From Candidatus Omnitrophota bacterium (GTDB lineage Bacteria; Hinthialibacterota; Hinthialibacteria; Hinthialibacterales; JAKPRU01): 64,000 nt of DNA. A program made the translations under genes and the position numbers. The notes under the pieces are model-generated. The model searched no databases. It was not told the DNA's origin and worked only from the letters and a program-made list of their open reading frames with translations. Where the stretch lies: the NCBI GenBank assembly GCA_029570205.1, contig JAKQSI010000034.1, positions 54,716 to 118,715 on the forward strand, in the 5' to 3' direction. Numbering within the stretch: position 1 is the stretch's first letter; each line of letters begins with the position of its first letter. Of the stretch, positions 16,109-24,639 are shown piece by piece.

Positions 16109-17620
16109 ATGATGAAAACAATCTGGGTACCTATCCTTGGGGCGTTTTTGCACTTCACAATATTCAGTGGGTATGCGCAACAGGAATATCCTGCGCCGCA
16201 GCTGGTGAGACCTGCGAACGGGGCGCAAGTGTATCTTTCTCAGATTCGGTCGGACGGGCTTCATTGGGAATCAGTGCCCGGTGCAGTTAAGTACGAAATC
16301 GAAATCCTCGGTCCCTCCAGTTTTAACCAGGGTTTTCCGTACACGACCAGCACGACTACCCCGAATTTTGTATTCGGGCAGAACGGGGCGCTGGATACGA
16401 CATTCACGGGAACCTATTACTGGCGAGTGAAGAGCGTATTCGGTTCGGAGGAGGATTCTATCGAAAGCGAGTTCTCCGAAATGTGGTCTTTTCTTGTGAC
16501 GGTTTCACCGACCCCGACCAAGACTCCCTGTCTGATCCCTACCCCGGATCTGGATATCAACAACGACAACGCGGTGGATTACAAGGATTTGTTCTTTCTT
16601 AGTCAGCAATGGACCCCCGGGGGACGGAACTTGTTATCCTATGCGCCGTATTTTCGGATTCGGAATATAACGCCGACACCGACACCTACGCCGATTCTTT
16701 CCGCTCCGCAATCGCTTCAAGTTCTGGTGAACGGTCAGGTTATTCCCTCCACGCAGGCGATACCCGGCAATCAGATAGGCTCGGTCCTGCTTCGGTGGGC
16801 GCCGGTGACCGGAGGGATATCTGTTGTTTATGAGGTCTCTGTAACGGCTCCTCAGCCGCAGGCATCCGTATTCTATCCCAACTTGTCGCAGAGTGAGATT
16901 CGCCCATACGCGGGATACCAGGGGTTGTATCCGGGGACATACACGTGGAGTGTCCAGGCTGTCGATAGTCTGGGTAATCGTTCGCCTGTTTCCGTTTCTA
17001 CCTTCAAGGTTTCTGTCGGGGAACCCCCCAGCGAAGTGGTGACTCCCTACAATGAACCGGATTATGATTTGAACGCCGACGGTATTTTTAGCGGATTGGA
17101 TTTGTTTTCCTTTATGGGAAGCTGGTACCTAATGAAGGACGATGAGAGATTTCAGGTACAAGCCGATTACGACAAAAACGAGGTGGTAATGCAGGAAGAT
17201 GCGGTGTTCTTGTCCGACTATCTTTCACGGTCCCAGTTGCCGCCGACGCAGTTTACGACAATTGATTTATACAATCCGCCACAGGGCGGCAATCCGGCGG
17301 CTTACAACCGGACAGTTAACGCGGAATCTACCATGGCGATGAAGGTATTTGAATTGGCGTATTGTGAGATCCATTTCGAGCCGGTCGAAGGGGCGATCGA
17401 TTATGAAGTGACTGTGATGGGATGGACGAACGCGAATAATTGGCCGATCGGGACCCGTTTTCGCACCGGCGGTCAGCTGTCGATTACATTCCGACTTCGT
17501 GAATCGGTTCGGTTTGTTCCGACTGTTCCGGGGGCTTACAAGATCACCGTGCGGGCTATCGATCCGCTGGGTACACCTGGAATACGCAGTTCGAGCCTGA
17601 ATGTCGCACTCAGCTACTAA
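16109..17620 (+). CDS. Secreted protein with dockerin-like calcium repeats
   Basis: 503 residues from the ATG at 16109 (a second ATG follows directly). It has a Sec signal peptide (MMKTIWVPILGAFLHFTIFS, cut near GYAQQ). Two Ig/fibronectin-like beta domains (about 25-125 and 195-300) alternate with dockerin-like EF-hand segments. These are PDLDINNDNAVDYKDLFFL (first), PDYDLNADGIFSGLDLFSF (second) and a weaker ADYDKNEVVMQEDAVFL. A low-complexity TPTPTPTP linker lies between domains, and the C-terminus is another beta domain. Free dockerin-like repeats occur in secreted proteins of Planctomycetes and related groups without a classical cellulosome. Its end overlaps the start of the heptosyltransferase gene by 20 bases. 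Confidence 0.7.
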   Translation: MMKTIWVPILGAFLHFTIFSGYAQQEYPAPQLVRPANGAQVYLSQIRSDGLHWESVPGAVKYEIEILGPSSFNQGFPYTTSTTTPNFVFGQNGALDTTFTGTYYWRVKSVFGSEEDSIESEFSEMWSFLVTVSPTPTKTPCLIPTPDLDINNDNAVDYKDLFFLSQQWTPGGRNLLSYAPYFRIRNITPTPTPTPILSAPQSLQVLVNGQVIPSTQAIPGNQIGSVLLRWAPVTGGISVVYEVSVTAPQPQASVFYPNLSQSEIRPYAGYQGLYPGTYTWSVQAVDSLGNRSPVSVSTFKVSVGEPPSEVVTPYNEPDYDLNADGIFSGLDLFSFMGSWYLMKDDERFQVQADYDKNEVVMQEDAVFLSDYLSRSQLPPTQFTTIDLYNPPQGGNPAAYNRTVNAESTMAMKVFELAYCEIHFEPVEGAIDYEVTVMGWTNANNWPIGTRFRTGGQLSITFRLRESVRFVPTVPGAYKITVRAIDPLGTPGIRSSSLNVALSY

Positions 17621-18668
17621 TGATTCGGAATCCGCAGCGGAGGTCCGGCGTATTCTTGTTCGCTCGACCAACTGGGTGGGGGATACGGTTCTTATCACAC
17701 CCTCTATTCATGCCTTACGGTGTGCCTATCCAAGAGCGCAGATTGCAGTGTTAGCCGTTCGTGCAGTCGCCGACCTTCTCAAGTATCATCCCGATGTCGA
17801 TGAAATCCTGGTTTATGAGCGGACTGGTCGTCACCAGGGTTACCGTGGAATGCTGGTAATGGCCGGGGAACTCAACCGGGAGAAGTTTACACACGCCTTT
17901 GTGATGCCGAACTCGTTTTCCTCCGCACTGATGATACGATTGGCGGCTATTCCACATCGGATCGGGTATGGGATTCGAGGTCGTGAGTGGTTGCTGACGG
18001 ATTCTCGCCCGTTGCCCAGGGAGCTCCTCGGGCATCATCAGATCTACTATTACCTGGGAATTCTCCGGAGCGGGGAACGGGCTTATGCGGTTCCAGAACC
18101 TCGGATTGTGGTAACGGAAGAGGAATCCGGGTGGGCGGCGGAACGCTTGCAGCGGGACGGGATTCGACCGGAGGACCGTCCGTGCGGGCTTGTGCCCGGT
18201 GCGACGTATGGAACGGCAAAACAATGGCCGCCGGATCGGTTTATTGAAATCGGCAAGCGGCTTGTCGGTGTGGGTAAACAAGTAGTTCTTTTCGGGAACG
18301 AGAAGGAGCGGGAACTGACATTTGAAGTGAGCGAAGCCATCGGAGAGGGTTGCCTGGATATGGGAGGGCGCACGAATATGCGTCAGTTTATGGCGTTGCT
18401 CTCCAGGTGTGGTGTGGTGATTTGTAATGATTCGGGTGCGATGCATGTCGCCGCTGCGCTGGGATGCCGCATCGTGGTTCCAATCGGCTCTACAGACCCG
18501 TATACGACACGACCCTGGGGACAGGGACATGTGCTGATCCGTCACGCAATGCCCTGCTCGCCGTGCCTGGAACGCCATTGTCCGCTTGGGCATCATCTTT
18601 GTATGGAGCGTATTCGTGTTGAGGAAGTCTGGGCCGGTGTAAGGCGGGCGTTGGCGGGATCATCCTGA
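17601..18668 (+). CDS. waaF: Glycosyltransferase family 9, heptosyltransferase II-like
   Basis: 355 residues of a GT-B fold enzyme. The N-terminal motif is VRSTNWVGDTVLITPSI. The C-terminal nucleotide-sugar site is VVICNDSGAMHVAAALGC, followed by PIGSTDPYTTRPWG and the cysteine-rich AMPCSPCLERHCPLG seen in heptosyltransferase II proteins. It adds heptose from ADP-heptose to the inner core of LPS at the cytoplasmic face. The first 15-20 residues overlap the preceding gene, so translation may start at a later codon. Together with lpxD it supports a diderm LPS envelope. The symbol is by similarity; other GT9 sugars are possible. Confidence 0.82.
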   Translation: MSHSATNDSESAAEVRRILVRSTNWVGDTVLITPSIHALRCAYPRAQIAVLAVRAVADLLKYHPDVDEILVYERTGRHQGYRGMLVMAGELNREKFTHAFVMPNSFSSALMIRLAAIPHRIGYGIRGREWLLTDSRPLPRELLGHHQIYYYLGILRSGERAYAVPEPRIVVTEEESGWAAERLQRDGIRPEDRPCGLVPGATYGTAKQWPPDRFIEIGKRLVGVGKQVVLFGNEKERELTFEVSEAIGEGCLDMGGRTNMRQFMALLSRCGVVICNDSGAMHVAAALGCRIVVPIGSTDPYTTRPWGQGHVLIRHAMPCSPCLERHCPLGHHLCMERIRVEEVWAGVRRALAGSS

Positions 18669-18692
18669 GCCTGTCAGTAGCAGGCAGATGGC

Positions 18693-18842
18693 TTGCCTGA
18701 CGAACTGCTCCAGCATTCCGATCAAGGCGACTCGCTGTGGGCTGAAGAGGCTGAACGGCGTTTGGATGAGTTGGAACAGGGACGGGCCACGGAGCTCCCT
18801 GCCGAGGAGGTCCTTCGGCGGGCCAGGGCTGCCGTCTCGTGA
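18693..18842 (+). pseudogene. N-terminally truncated antitoxin remnant
   Basis: The frame reads LPDELLQHSDQGDSLWAEEA ... ELEQGRATELPAEEVLRRAR, the C-terminal two thirds of the small addiction-module antitoxin family (usual length about 70-80 residues). The missing part is the N-terminal helix region. There is no ATG in the frame: an in-frame TAG lies at 18678, and only a TTG at 18693 could start it. The stop overlaps the GTG start of the toxin remnant by the usual four-base junction. It is read as a decayed gene. Confidence 0.6.
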
Positions 18843-19151
18843 AACCGATTGCAGTCCGTAGTGAGGTGGACGAGAAGATCATCGAGGCTGCGCGGTTCTA
18901 TGAGAGTCGATCTGAGGGATTGGGGTTTGAGTTCTTGGAAGAGGTCGAACGATCTCTTGACCAGATCGTCGCTATGCCTGAGGCATGGCAGAAGATTGGA
19001 GATCGGGTGCGCCGCAAACCGATGTGGCGATTCCCTTTCAATGTCATCTATGCGGTTTATGCGGATGGTGGCATTGGCCCATCAGAAACGACGCCCGTTT
19101 TATTGGCGAAAACGTCTGGGGGACCCAGGGGAAGATGCGACCTCAGCATGA
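18839..19151 (+). pseudogene. Frameshifted RelE/ParE-type toxin
   Basis: The GTG-started frame gives a good toxin N-terminus (VDEKIIEAARFYESRSEGLG ... RRKPMWRFPFNVIYAVYADG), then becomes nonsense with a stop at 19258. The expected toxin tail, VALAHQKRRPFYWRKRLGD, is present in a different frame from about 19065 onward. One base gained, or a small deletion near 19063-19068, breaks the gene and shortens the strand before ALAHQ. With the truncated antitoxin upstream the whole module is dead. An intact relative sits at 2612-3096. Confidence 0.72.
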
Positions 19152-19340
19152 ATCGGATGCAACCCTATTCCCTCGGCCCATCCGCTCCGTGCGGCATACA
19201 CCGTAAATCCCACCTATTCGTCCCCCGGCGTTCCCCATCCGTCCCATTCCAAACTTGATTCCCACCGGCCAAAGCCCTGCAATTTCAGGCAGGCAGGACC
19301 TAATATACCTTGTCCAATACTCCAACAGGAGGATTTTACG

Positions 19341-20798
19341 ATGAAGATCGGAATAGTCACATTTACGGATGGTCGAAAACGGGTCGCCGATGCGACCAAG
19401 GCAGATTGCCTCCATTTCCAGAAACGGATTGCGGATTGGCTGAAAGGCGAAGGGCATGAGGTGGTCGAGTTTGAGGATGTCATTTGGAACTACGATACGG
19501 CCCGGAAAGGAGCCGGTCTGATTATCGGGAGCGATTGCGACATCGCGGTGTTCAATTTCTGTGTGTGGTCATTTCCCGATTTGACCGCGCAGGCGGCGAT
19601 GCTGATCGAGTGCCCGATCCTGTTTGTCGGGAGTATCAACCCATCCCAGCCCGGCTGGGTGGCGTTTTTTGCTTCCGCCGGTGCGCTTCACGAGATCGGG
19701 CTTCCCTACGGCCGTGTGCTGGGCGATGTTGCGGATCCGAAGGTGCAGGAGAAAATCAGAAGATTCCTGAAGGAACACGAACCGGATGCGTGTGTGCGGG
19801 GCGAAGATGTTGCCCATCAGCTGTCGGGGATGCGGTACGGCCATTTTGACGGACCTGCGATGGGGATGTATACCGGGCATGTGGACGCCAGCCAGTGGAT
19901 GGCCCAGTTCGGGATTCACGTCTATCACCGGGGCCAACTGCACCTGTGGCAGATGGCGAAACAGATCGACCCCAGTCGTGTCCAGGCGGGACTTGACTGG
20001 CTCGAGAAGTATTGCGGGGAAATCCAATACAACAACACAAACCTCACGCCCGGCCTGGATGGAACATTGGCTCGGCAAGTGCGCATGTACCTGGCGATGA
20101 AAGATTTTTGTAAAGAGGAAGGGATCGATTTCTGCGGTCTGAGCGGCCAGCTCGATATGACCGAATGGCCCGACCTTTGCGTCGCAGATTTGCAGGAAGC
20201 GCTCTTGAACGACATTGCCGACTGGGAAGAGGAAAAGAAGAAGGTGATTGTTTGCGCGACGGAGTGCGACAGCAACGCCGCACTGACCATGCAGATTCTT
20301 CACCTTCTGTGTGGGAAACCGGTTCTGTTTGCCGACCTGCGTCACTACCATGCGGACCGGGACCTGTTCGACCTGGTCAATTCCGGTCAACATGCGCCCT
20401 GGCTGGCCGAACGGAGCGATGATTTCCGCGAGAATTGGAAGAAAATCCGCCTGATGCCGGCAACGGAGTTTTTCTACCGTGGGGGGGGCGCCTCCGTGCA
20501 GTTCTATGCGAAACCGGCGGAGTCGGTCACTTTTGCGCGGATTGTCCGTATCCGGGGTGAGTTTGTGATGCACATTTTCCCCGGCAGTTTCGAGGCGCTT
20601 TCCTACGAAGAAGAGGAAGCTTTGGGCAAGGAAACGGCATACACCTGGCCTCATGCGTTTGCGCGGTTCCACTGCGACTTTGAGGCGTTCTGCGAGAACT
20701 TCTCCGCGAACCACATTCATGCCGCCATCGGCAATTATGTGCCGGAGCTGATCGCCGTCTGCCACGCGCTCGATATCGAGCCGGTTGTGATTCGGTAA
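19341..20798 (+). CDS. L-fucose/L-arabinose isomerase-family protein
   Basis: 485 residues starting MKIGIVTFTDGRKRVADA after an AGGAGG ribosome site. The pattern matches the fucose/arabinose isomerase fold: an N-terminal Rossmann-like domain, a central DxxxxGMYTGHVDASQW helix region, and a C-terminal beta domain with NFSANHIHAAIGNYVPEL. The last motif carries the catalytic histidine segment expected in the family. Such enzymes interconvert aldoses and ketoses in fucose or arabinose breakdown. No kinase or aldolase is adjacent, so the sugar cannot be assigned. The sialidase and lyase genes elsewhere in the window fit a carbohydrate scavenger. A strong hairpin follows. Confidence 0.75.
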   Translation: MKIGIVTFTDGRKRVADATKADCLHFQKRIADWLKGEGHEVVEFEDVIWNYDTARKGAGLIIGSDCDIAVFNFCVWSFPDLTAQAAMLIECPILFVGSINPSQPGWVAFFASAGALHEIGLPYGRVLGDVADPKVQEKIRRFLKEHEPDACVRGEDVAHQLSGMRYGHFDGPAMGMYTGHVDASQWMAQFGIHVYHRGQLHLWQMAKQIDPSRVQAGLDWLEKYCGEIQYNNTNLTPGLDGTLARQVRMYLAMKDFCKEEGIDFCGLSGQLDMTEWPDLCVADLQEALLNDIADWEEEKKKVIVCATECDSNAALTMQILHLLCGKPVLFADLRHYHADRDLFDLVNSGQHAPWLAERSDDFRENWKKIRLMPATEFFYRGGGASVQFYAKPAESVTFARIVRIRGEFVMHIFPGSFEALSYEEEEALGKETAYTWPHAFARFHCDFEAFCENFSANHIHAAIGNYVPELIAVCHALDIEPVVIR

Positions 20799-20810
20799 GA
20801 GAGATTGAAT

Positions 20811-20844
20811 CGGGGGTGGGTTCGGAAGGGCGAACCCACCCCCG
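20811..20844 (+). terminator. Strong hairpin terminator after the isomerase-like gene
   Basis: Perfect 14-base arms (CGGGGGTGGGTTCG / CGAACCCACCCCCG) with a six-base loop begin 13 bases after the stop codon. The T-run after the stem is weak (GCTTTGC), so termination may be partial or factor-assisted. Confidence 0.7.
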
Positions 20845-20850
20845 AGCTTT

Positions 20851-20961
20851 GCTGGTGCTAATGGACAAGGAGAACGCACAGAAGAGGTAAAGCGAATTCT
20901 TCGAGACGCGATTTGTCTGATCATACAGGATCGGCTTGAGGATTTTCGCTCTGTGAGATGA
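20851..20961 (+). pseudogene. HicB-like C-terminal fragment
   Basis: The frame reads GQGERTEEVKRILRDAICLI then IQDRLEDFRSVR and a stop. This resembles the helix at the end of the HicB antitoxin core (GxTxEEAxxNxREAIxLYLED). There is no start codon and the beta-strand half is missing. An N-terminal HicB-like piece lies just downstream (21019-21132), in the reverse of the natural order, so these look like rearranged debris. Length is short, so the call is tentative. Confidence 0.35.
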
Positions 20962-21018
20962 TTGGCAAGGTGGGGGAGGGGGGAAATACTATCCGGGGTG
21001 AAGAAAGCCGAGTGGCGA

Positions 21019-21132
21019 ATGAAAGCGGAATACACGGTAATCATCCAAGAGGCACCCGAGGGCGGGGCCAGGGTTGATGTCTCAAATGGTCTGTATAATT
21101 ATTGTCCAGGCGAGCGTGGAGAGCTCGCTTGA
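21019..21132 (+). pseudogene. HicB-like N-terminal fragment
   Basis: A 37-codon frame starts MKAEYTVIIQEAPEGGARVD, very like the first strand and hairpin of HicB antitoxins (YTVxIEEAPEGGYxAxVPxLPGC). It then ends early, before the conserved GC and EEA helix. No HicA toxin is adjacent. It overlaps the probable promoter of the HerA operon. It is read as a truncated gene. Confidence 0.4.
21074..21099 (+). promoter_or_regulatory. Possible promoter of the HerA-NurA-methyltransferase operon
   Basis: A perfect TATAAT at 21094-21099 lies about 70 bases before the herA ATG. The nearest -35-like box, TTGATG at 21074, is only 14 bases away, which is short, so the -35 assignment is doubtful. No operator repeat is seen. 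Confidence 0.35.
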
Positions 21133-21172
21133 ACCGAATCATGACCACGTTTTGACATAGGGGGACATATCA

Positions 21173-23284
21173 ATGCCAGATGTCATTTCACAAATTGGGA
21201 CGCAGCTTCCAAAACCGACCCTCCCACAACCGGTTCATGATGCCGGTGAGTCTCTACGAAGACTGATCGAAGCCGACGCCTATGTTGGAGAGGTTGTGTC
21301 GCTGGGTTACAGCGAAGCCATCCTTCAGATTCACGATTTCCACCGGCGACAGGTCGGCGGAATTCCCGCGTTGTGCTTTTTGCTTGCCTCACGCGTGAAT
21401 CCAGAAATGACCCCCGATCCAAGGGAGGAAGATACGTCAGTTATCTTACTTCGGGTGATGGACCATGCCGATCTTCCAAACGCCGAAGACGCGAGGCGTG
21501 TCCGTGTTGAGAATGCCCAGCGCGTCAGCGGCGAGTTGGCCGTGAATTGGGATGACCGCACTGTGATGGATGCGACCACGCATAATCTCCTAAGCTATGC
21601 AGGGGTGCGATGCCGCGTAATCGGGACATACTACATGGCTGATCTCGGGACTGACTCTAATCCGAATTGGCAACTGTGCTTTGGATCGGATATCAGCAAT
21701 TATTATCCGAACCGTGGCCTGAAAGTGTTCAAGCCTCGCGGAGAAATCTTGGCGGGTATTGTCAACTTTCGGGACCCGATTATCTTTCCGGAGATCCAAG
21801 TCCCCATGGTCCGAATTGGTCACGTCCGCTATGCGTCAACCAACAGGCGGTTTCAGAATGTAGCCAGCGTGCCCGTGTCGGTCACTCCAACGGACTTGCT
21901 GGGGCAGAAGACCGCCTTGTTCGGCATGACTCGCACAGGTAAATCCAACACCACGAAAATTGTCCTGAAGGCAATATTCGCGTTGCGCTGGGCAGCCACC
22001 GATGCCCGGAGAATCGGTCAACTTGTGTTCGATCCGAACGGTGAGTATGCAAATGAGAACACACAAGACTCGGACACCGGGACTGACAACCCGAACGCGA
22101 TCAAGAATGTTTGGAAATGTGCGCCTTCCGATCTTGCGGACCATTTTCGAGAGGATGTTGTTACCTACGGGATTACAAAGCACCCAAACGACCCGGATCG
22201 AATCCTGATGCTACTAAACTTTTACCAGGATCAAAACCTTCAGACTGGCAAGGAAATCATCAACGCTGCACTGGCAGGGCGCACGTCAATGTATATTCAA
22301 AACTTCTGTGACGTGAGTTTTCTGCTACCACCAGATGCGGATGAGGGGGAGAAGGTACGTTTTAAGCGACGCGTTTTGTTCTACCGAGCGTTGTTGCACG
22401 AATCGGGTTTTGGAAAGCCATCACAAGAGGCTCGCTTGAAAGGCTTGTTTAGCAATGAACTTCGCAAGGCGCTCATGTCTGGAAAAGGCAAAGATCCACT
22501 GAAATATAACATCTGTGCATCAATCCTTGAGAAAGAAACCGCATCTTGGGCGGAAGTTGCCCAAGCTGGCAAGATCCTCCAGGAATTCATGTACGATGGG
22601 ACATCTGGTTACCAAGATTTCGAAAGGGAATATGTGAAAAAAAGCACTTCGGGTTTTTGGGCTGACGATGCATTCAAGAAGATTCTTGGGATCTGGTCCT
22701 ATCCAAATGGGCCAAAGCTCCTTGGGGCGGTAAAAGAGCAACATACGGATCAGACTAGAACAGATTATGCGGATGACATTTGCGAACACCTGAGGCAGGG
22801 GCGACTGGTAATCGTTGACCAGTCGAGCGGTGACGCTGAGATTAACAAGGCCGCGGCTGATCGTGTGATTCAAAAAATCTTTGATCGCAACAAAGATCTG
22901 TTCCGGCAAGGTCAAGTACCTCCACATATCCTCGCCTATGTTGAGGAAGCACATAACATCTTGCCGCCATCGAAGGAAGACGACTTGAGGGACATTTGGG
23001 TGCGCACAGCTAAGGAAGGCGCGAAGTACAACATTGGACTTGTATACGCGACGCAGGAAGTTTCCTCAATACAGAAGAACATACTTCGGAATACGGCAAA
23101 TTGGTTCATTGGTCATTTGAACAACACGGATGAGACCCGTGAACTTAGGAAGTTTTACGACTTCGCCGATTTCGAGAATAGCATTCTGCGGGCACAAGAC
23201 CGCGGTTTCATTCGGATGAAGACCCTCTCCAATCCGTATGTCGTGCCAATCCAAGTAGAGCGCTTCAGCATACAAGGGGATTGA
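21173..23284 (+). CDS. herA: HerA-like hexameric DNA translocase ATPase
   Basis: 703 residues, larger than the archaeal HerA core of about 500-600. The N-terminal beta-barrel (HAS-barrel-like) region spans about 30-220 and contains [16 protein letters not shown]. The ATPase has Walker [11 protein letters not shown] (251-260), Walker [10 protein letters not shown] (586-594), the ATQ sensor near 626-628, and an arginine-finger-like [11 protein letters not shown] large insert (about 380-540) separates Walker A and B. HerA rings pump DNA into the NurA nuclease; in bacteria HerA relatives occur in antiphage systems such as Sir2-HerA. Its stop overlaps the lead of nurA. An AGGGGGA site precedes the ATG. 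Codon use is less GC-rich than in neighbouring housekeeping genes, suggesting transfer. Confidence 0.85.
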   Translation: MPDVISQIGTQLPKPTLPQPVHDAGESLRRLIEADAYVGEVVSLGYSEAILQIHDFHRRQVGGIPALCFLLASRVNPEMTPDPREEDTSVILLRVMDHADLPNAEDARRVRVENAQRVSGELAVNWDDRTVMDATTHNLLSYAGVRCRVIGTYYMADLGTDSNPNWQLCFGSDISNYYPNRGLKVFKPRGEILAGIVNFRDPIIFPEIQVPMVRIGHVRYASTNRRFQNVASVPVSVTPTDLLGQKTALFGMTRTGKSNTTKIVLKAIFALRWAATDARRIGQLVFDPNGEYANENTQDSDTGTDNPNAIKNVWKCAPSDLADHFREDVVTYGITKHPNDPDRILMLLNFYQDQNLQTGKEIINAALAGRTSMYIQNFCDVSFLLPPDADEGEKVRFKRRVLFYRALLHESGFGKPSQEARLKGLFSNELRKALMSGKGKDPLKYNICASILEKETASWAEVAQAGKILQEFMYDGTSGYQDFEREYVKKSTSGFWADDAFKKILGIWSYPNGPKLLGAVKEQHTDQTRTDYADDICEHLRQGRLVIVDQSSGDAEINKAAADRVIQKIFDRNKDLFRQGQVPPHILAYVEEAHNILPPSKEDDLRDIWVRTAKEGAKYNIGLVYATQEVSSIQKNILRNTANWFIGHLNNTDETRELRKFYDFADFENSILRAQDRGFIRMKTLSNPYVVPIQVERFSIQGD

Positions 23285-23289
23285 ACACT

Positions 23290-24639
23290 ATGCCTTACGA
23301 GGGAGAATACGCGCACTACCAACCTCTGAAGCGCATCGTCGAATCTGAACGCGTACAGCAACTGCTCCGGCGGTCTCGCGTGCTCGGTCCGACTGTGCTG
23401 ACGCAGGAGGCAATGCCCAAAACTCCACCGGCAGCCGACTCCCCACTTCCGTCTCTTGTGTTGGCAATCGATGGAAGTTATGCCGAGGTTGATGTTCGCA
23501 ATGGTTATCCTGGAGCAAAGGTCGGCTACTGTTCTGTGGCTTCTGTCGTCTTGAATCTTGCTGAATTGGAGCATTTGGATATAGACAGGCCAGTCAATCC
23601 GGTTGATTTCCGCCGGACGGAAGCTCCATCATCCGATGCCAGTGCGCTACCTGGATGTAACGTTATTACCCGCGATCATTCATCGGCCAAGGACTCGTTC
23701 CGTGAAGCGTTATTCGATCTCCTGCATGACGCGATTGTTGATGAGGAGGACAACACGCGGCTGCTTGCGACTTATCAAGCCCTTCTCGCATACAAGCCGA
23801 CAGAGAAGATTGAATGTCCATACGCGCATCTCGGCTGCGATCATCAGGTGCCCATCACTTCAGATGTGAGCACATGTCCTTGCGAGCGCCGGAAGCCGTT
23901 GTTCCCCACCGACGCGCTTCGTATTCATGAGAGATTCAACGACGATTCAGGCACAAATGGAGAGGCTTTCGGATACGTACTGAGTGTCTGGGAACGCCTG
24001 CTTCTCATTCACTTGTTACGTTGTTTTGAGCAGCGGAACTGGCTTGATCGGCTGAATGCCGTGGCCTTTTTTCTCGATGGGCCATTGGCGATATTTGGCC
24101 CGCCAGCCTGGTTGAGTGCGGCGGTCAGTCGCGAGCTTCAACGCTTGAATGCAATTGTCCAGGAAAAGACCGGCAACGATATTGTTATCGTTGGCATTGA
24201 GAAATCGGGAAATTTCGTGGCTCATTTCGAGGAAATTGACAGTCGGGAGGACGGAGGGCAGCACTTCCAGCCTGGCTCATTTTTCTTGCCAACGGATGCC
24301 TACATTAAGAAACGGATAATCTTTTCGGATAGCACGAAACGCTACGGCGCGGACACGTATTTTGGGCGGAAGTTCTTCTATAAGACGAAGAGCGGCGCTC
24401 GGATTGTGGCGAACATCCCTTTTCTGACACCTGAACAGGATTCGCTCGCGAGCGATGATCCAGCGCCGTATCCACGTCTAGGCACCGTCTGCGCGCTGCT
24501 CGACAAGTTGGTGACCTGTCGCTTTCCGAACGCGTTGGCCCCGATTGTGAGTGCACACGCACAAGCATCTATCCCTTTGCATTTGGGGCAGAAGGTCCTC
24601 CGGCAGCTGGCCCAGGTTCTTATGCGTGAAAGAGGATGA
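23290..24639 (+). CDS. nurA: NurA-domain nuclease
   Basis: 449 residues from the ATG at 23290, five bases after the herA stop. The NurA catalytic pattern is visible: PSLVLAIDGSYAEVDV near residue 61 supplies the first metal aspartate, VAFFLDGPLAIFG lies mid-protein, and PIVSAHAQASI is the C-terminal histidine motif. NurA is a metal-dependent 5'-3' exonuclease/endonuclease of the RNase H-like fold that works inside the HerA ring. A cysteine-rich insert (CPYAHLGCDHQ ... CPCERRK, about 170-205) could bind zinc and is not typical of archaeal NurA. The stop overlaps the methyltransferase ATG (ATGA), so expression is coupled. Confidence 0.8.
   Translation: MPYEGEYAHYQPLKRIVESERVQQLLRRSRVLGPTVLTQEAMPKTPPAADSPLPSLVLAIDGSYAEVDVRNGYPGAKVGYCSVASVVLNLAELEHLDIDRPVNPVDFRRTEAPSSDASALPGCNVITRDHSSAKDSFREALFDLLHDAIVDEEDNTRLLATYQALLAYKPTEKIECPYAHLGCDHQVPITSDVSTCPCERRKPLFPTDALRIHERFNDDSGTNGEAFGYVLSVWERLLLIHLLRCFEQRNWLDRLNAVAFFLDGPLAIFGPPAWLSAAVSRELQRLNAIVQEKTGNDIVIVGIEKSGNFVAHFEEIDSREDGGQHFQPGSFFLPTDAYIKKRIIFSDSTKRYGADTYFGRKFFYKTKSGARIVANIPFLTPEQDSLASDDPAPYPRLGTVCALLDKLVTCRFPNALAPIVSAHAQASIPLHLGQKVLRQLAQVLMRERG

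Noticed and set aside
16501..16700. TP-rich codon repeats in the dockerin-like gene taken as a DNA repeat
   Set aside because: They encode a short proline-threonine linker within a continuous reading frame and are explained by the protein.
19569..21044. 491-codon minus-strand open frame opposite the isomerase-like gene
   Set aside because: Shadow of the isomerase frame; its translation lacks conserved motifs.
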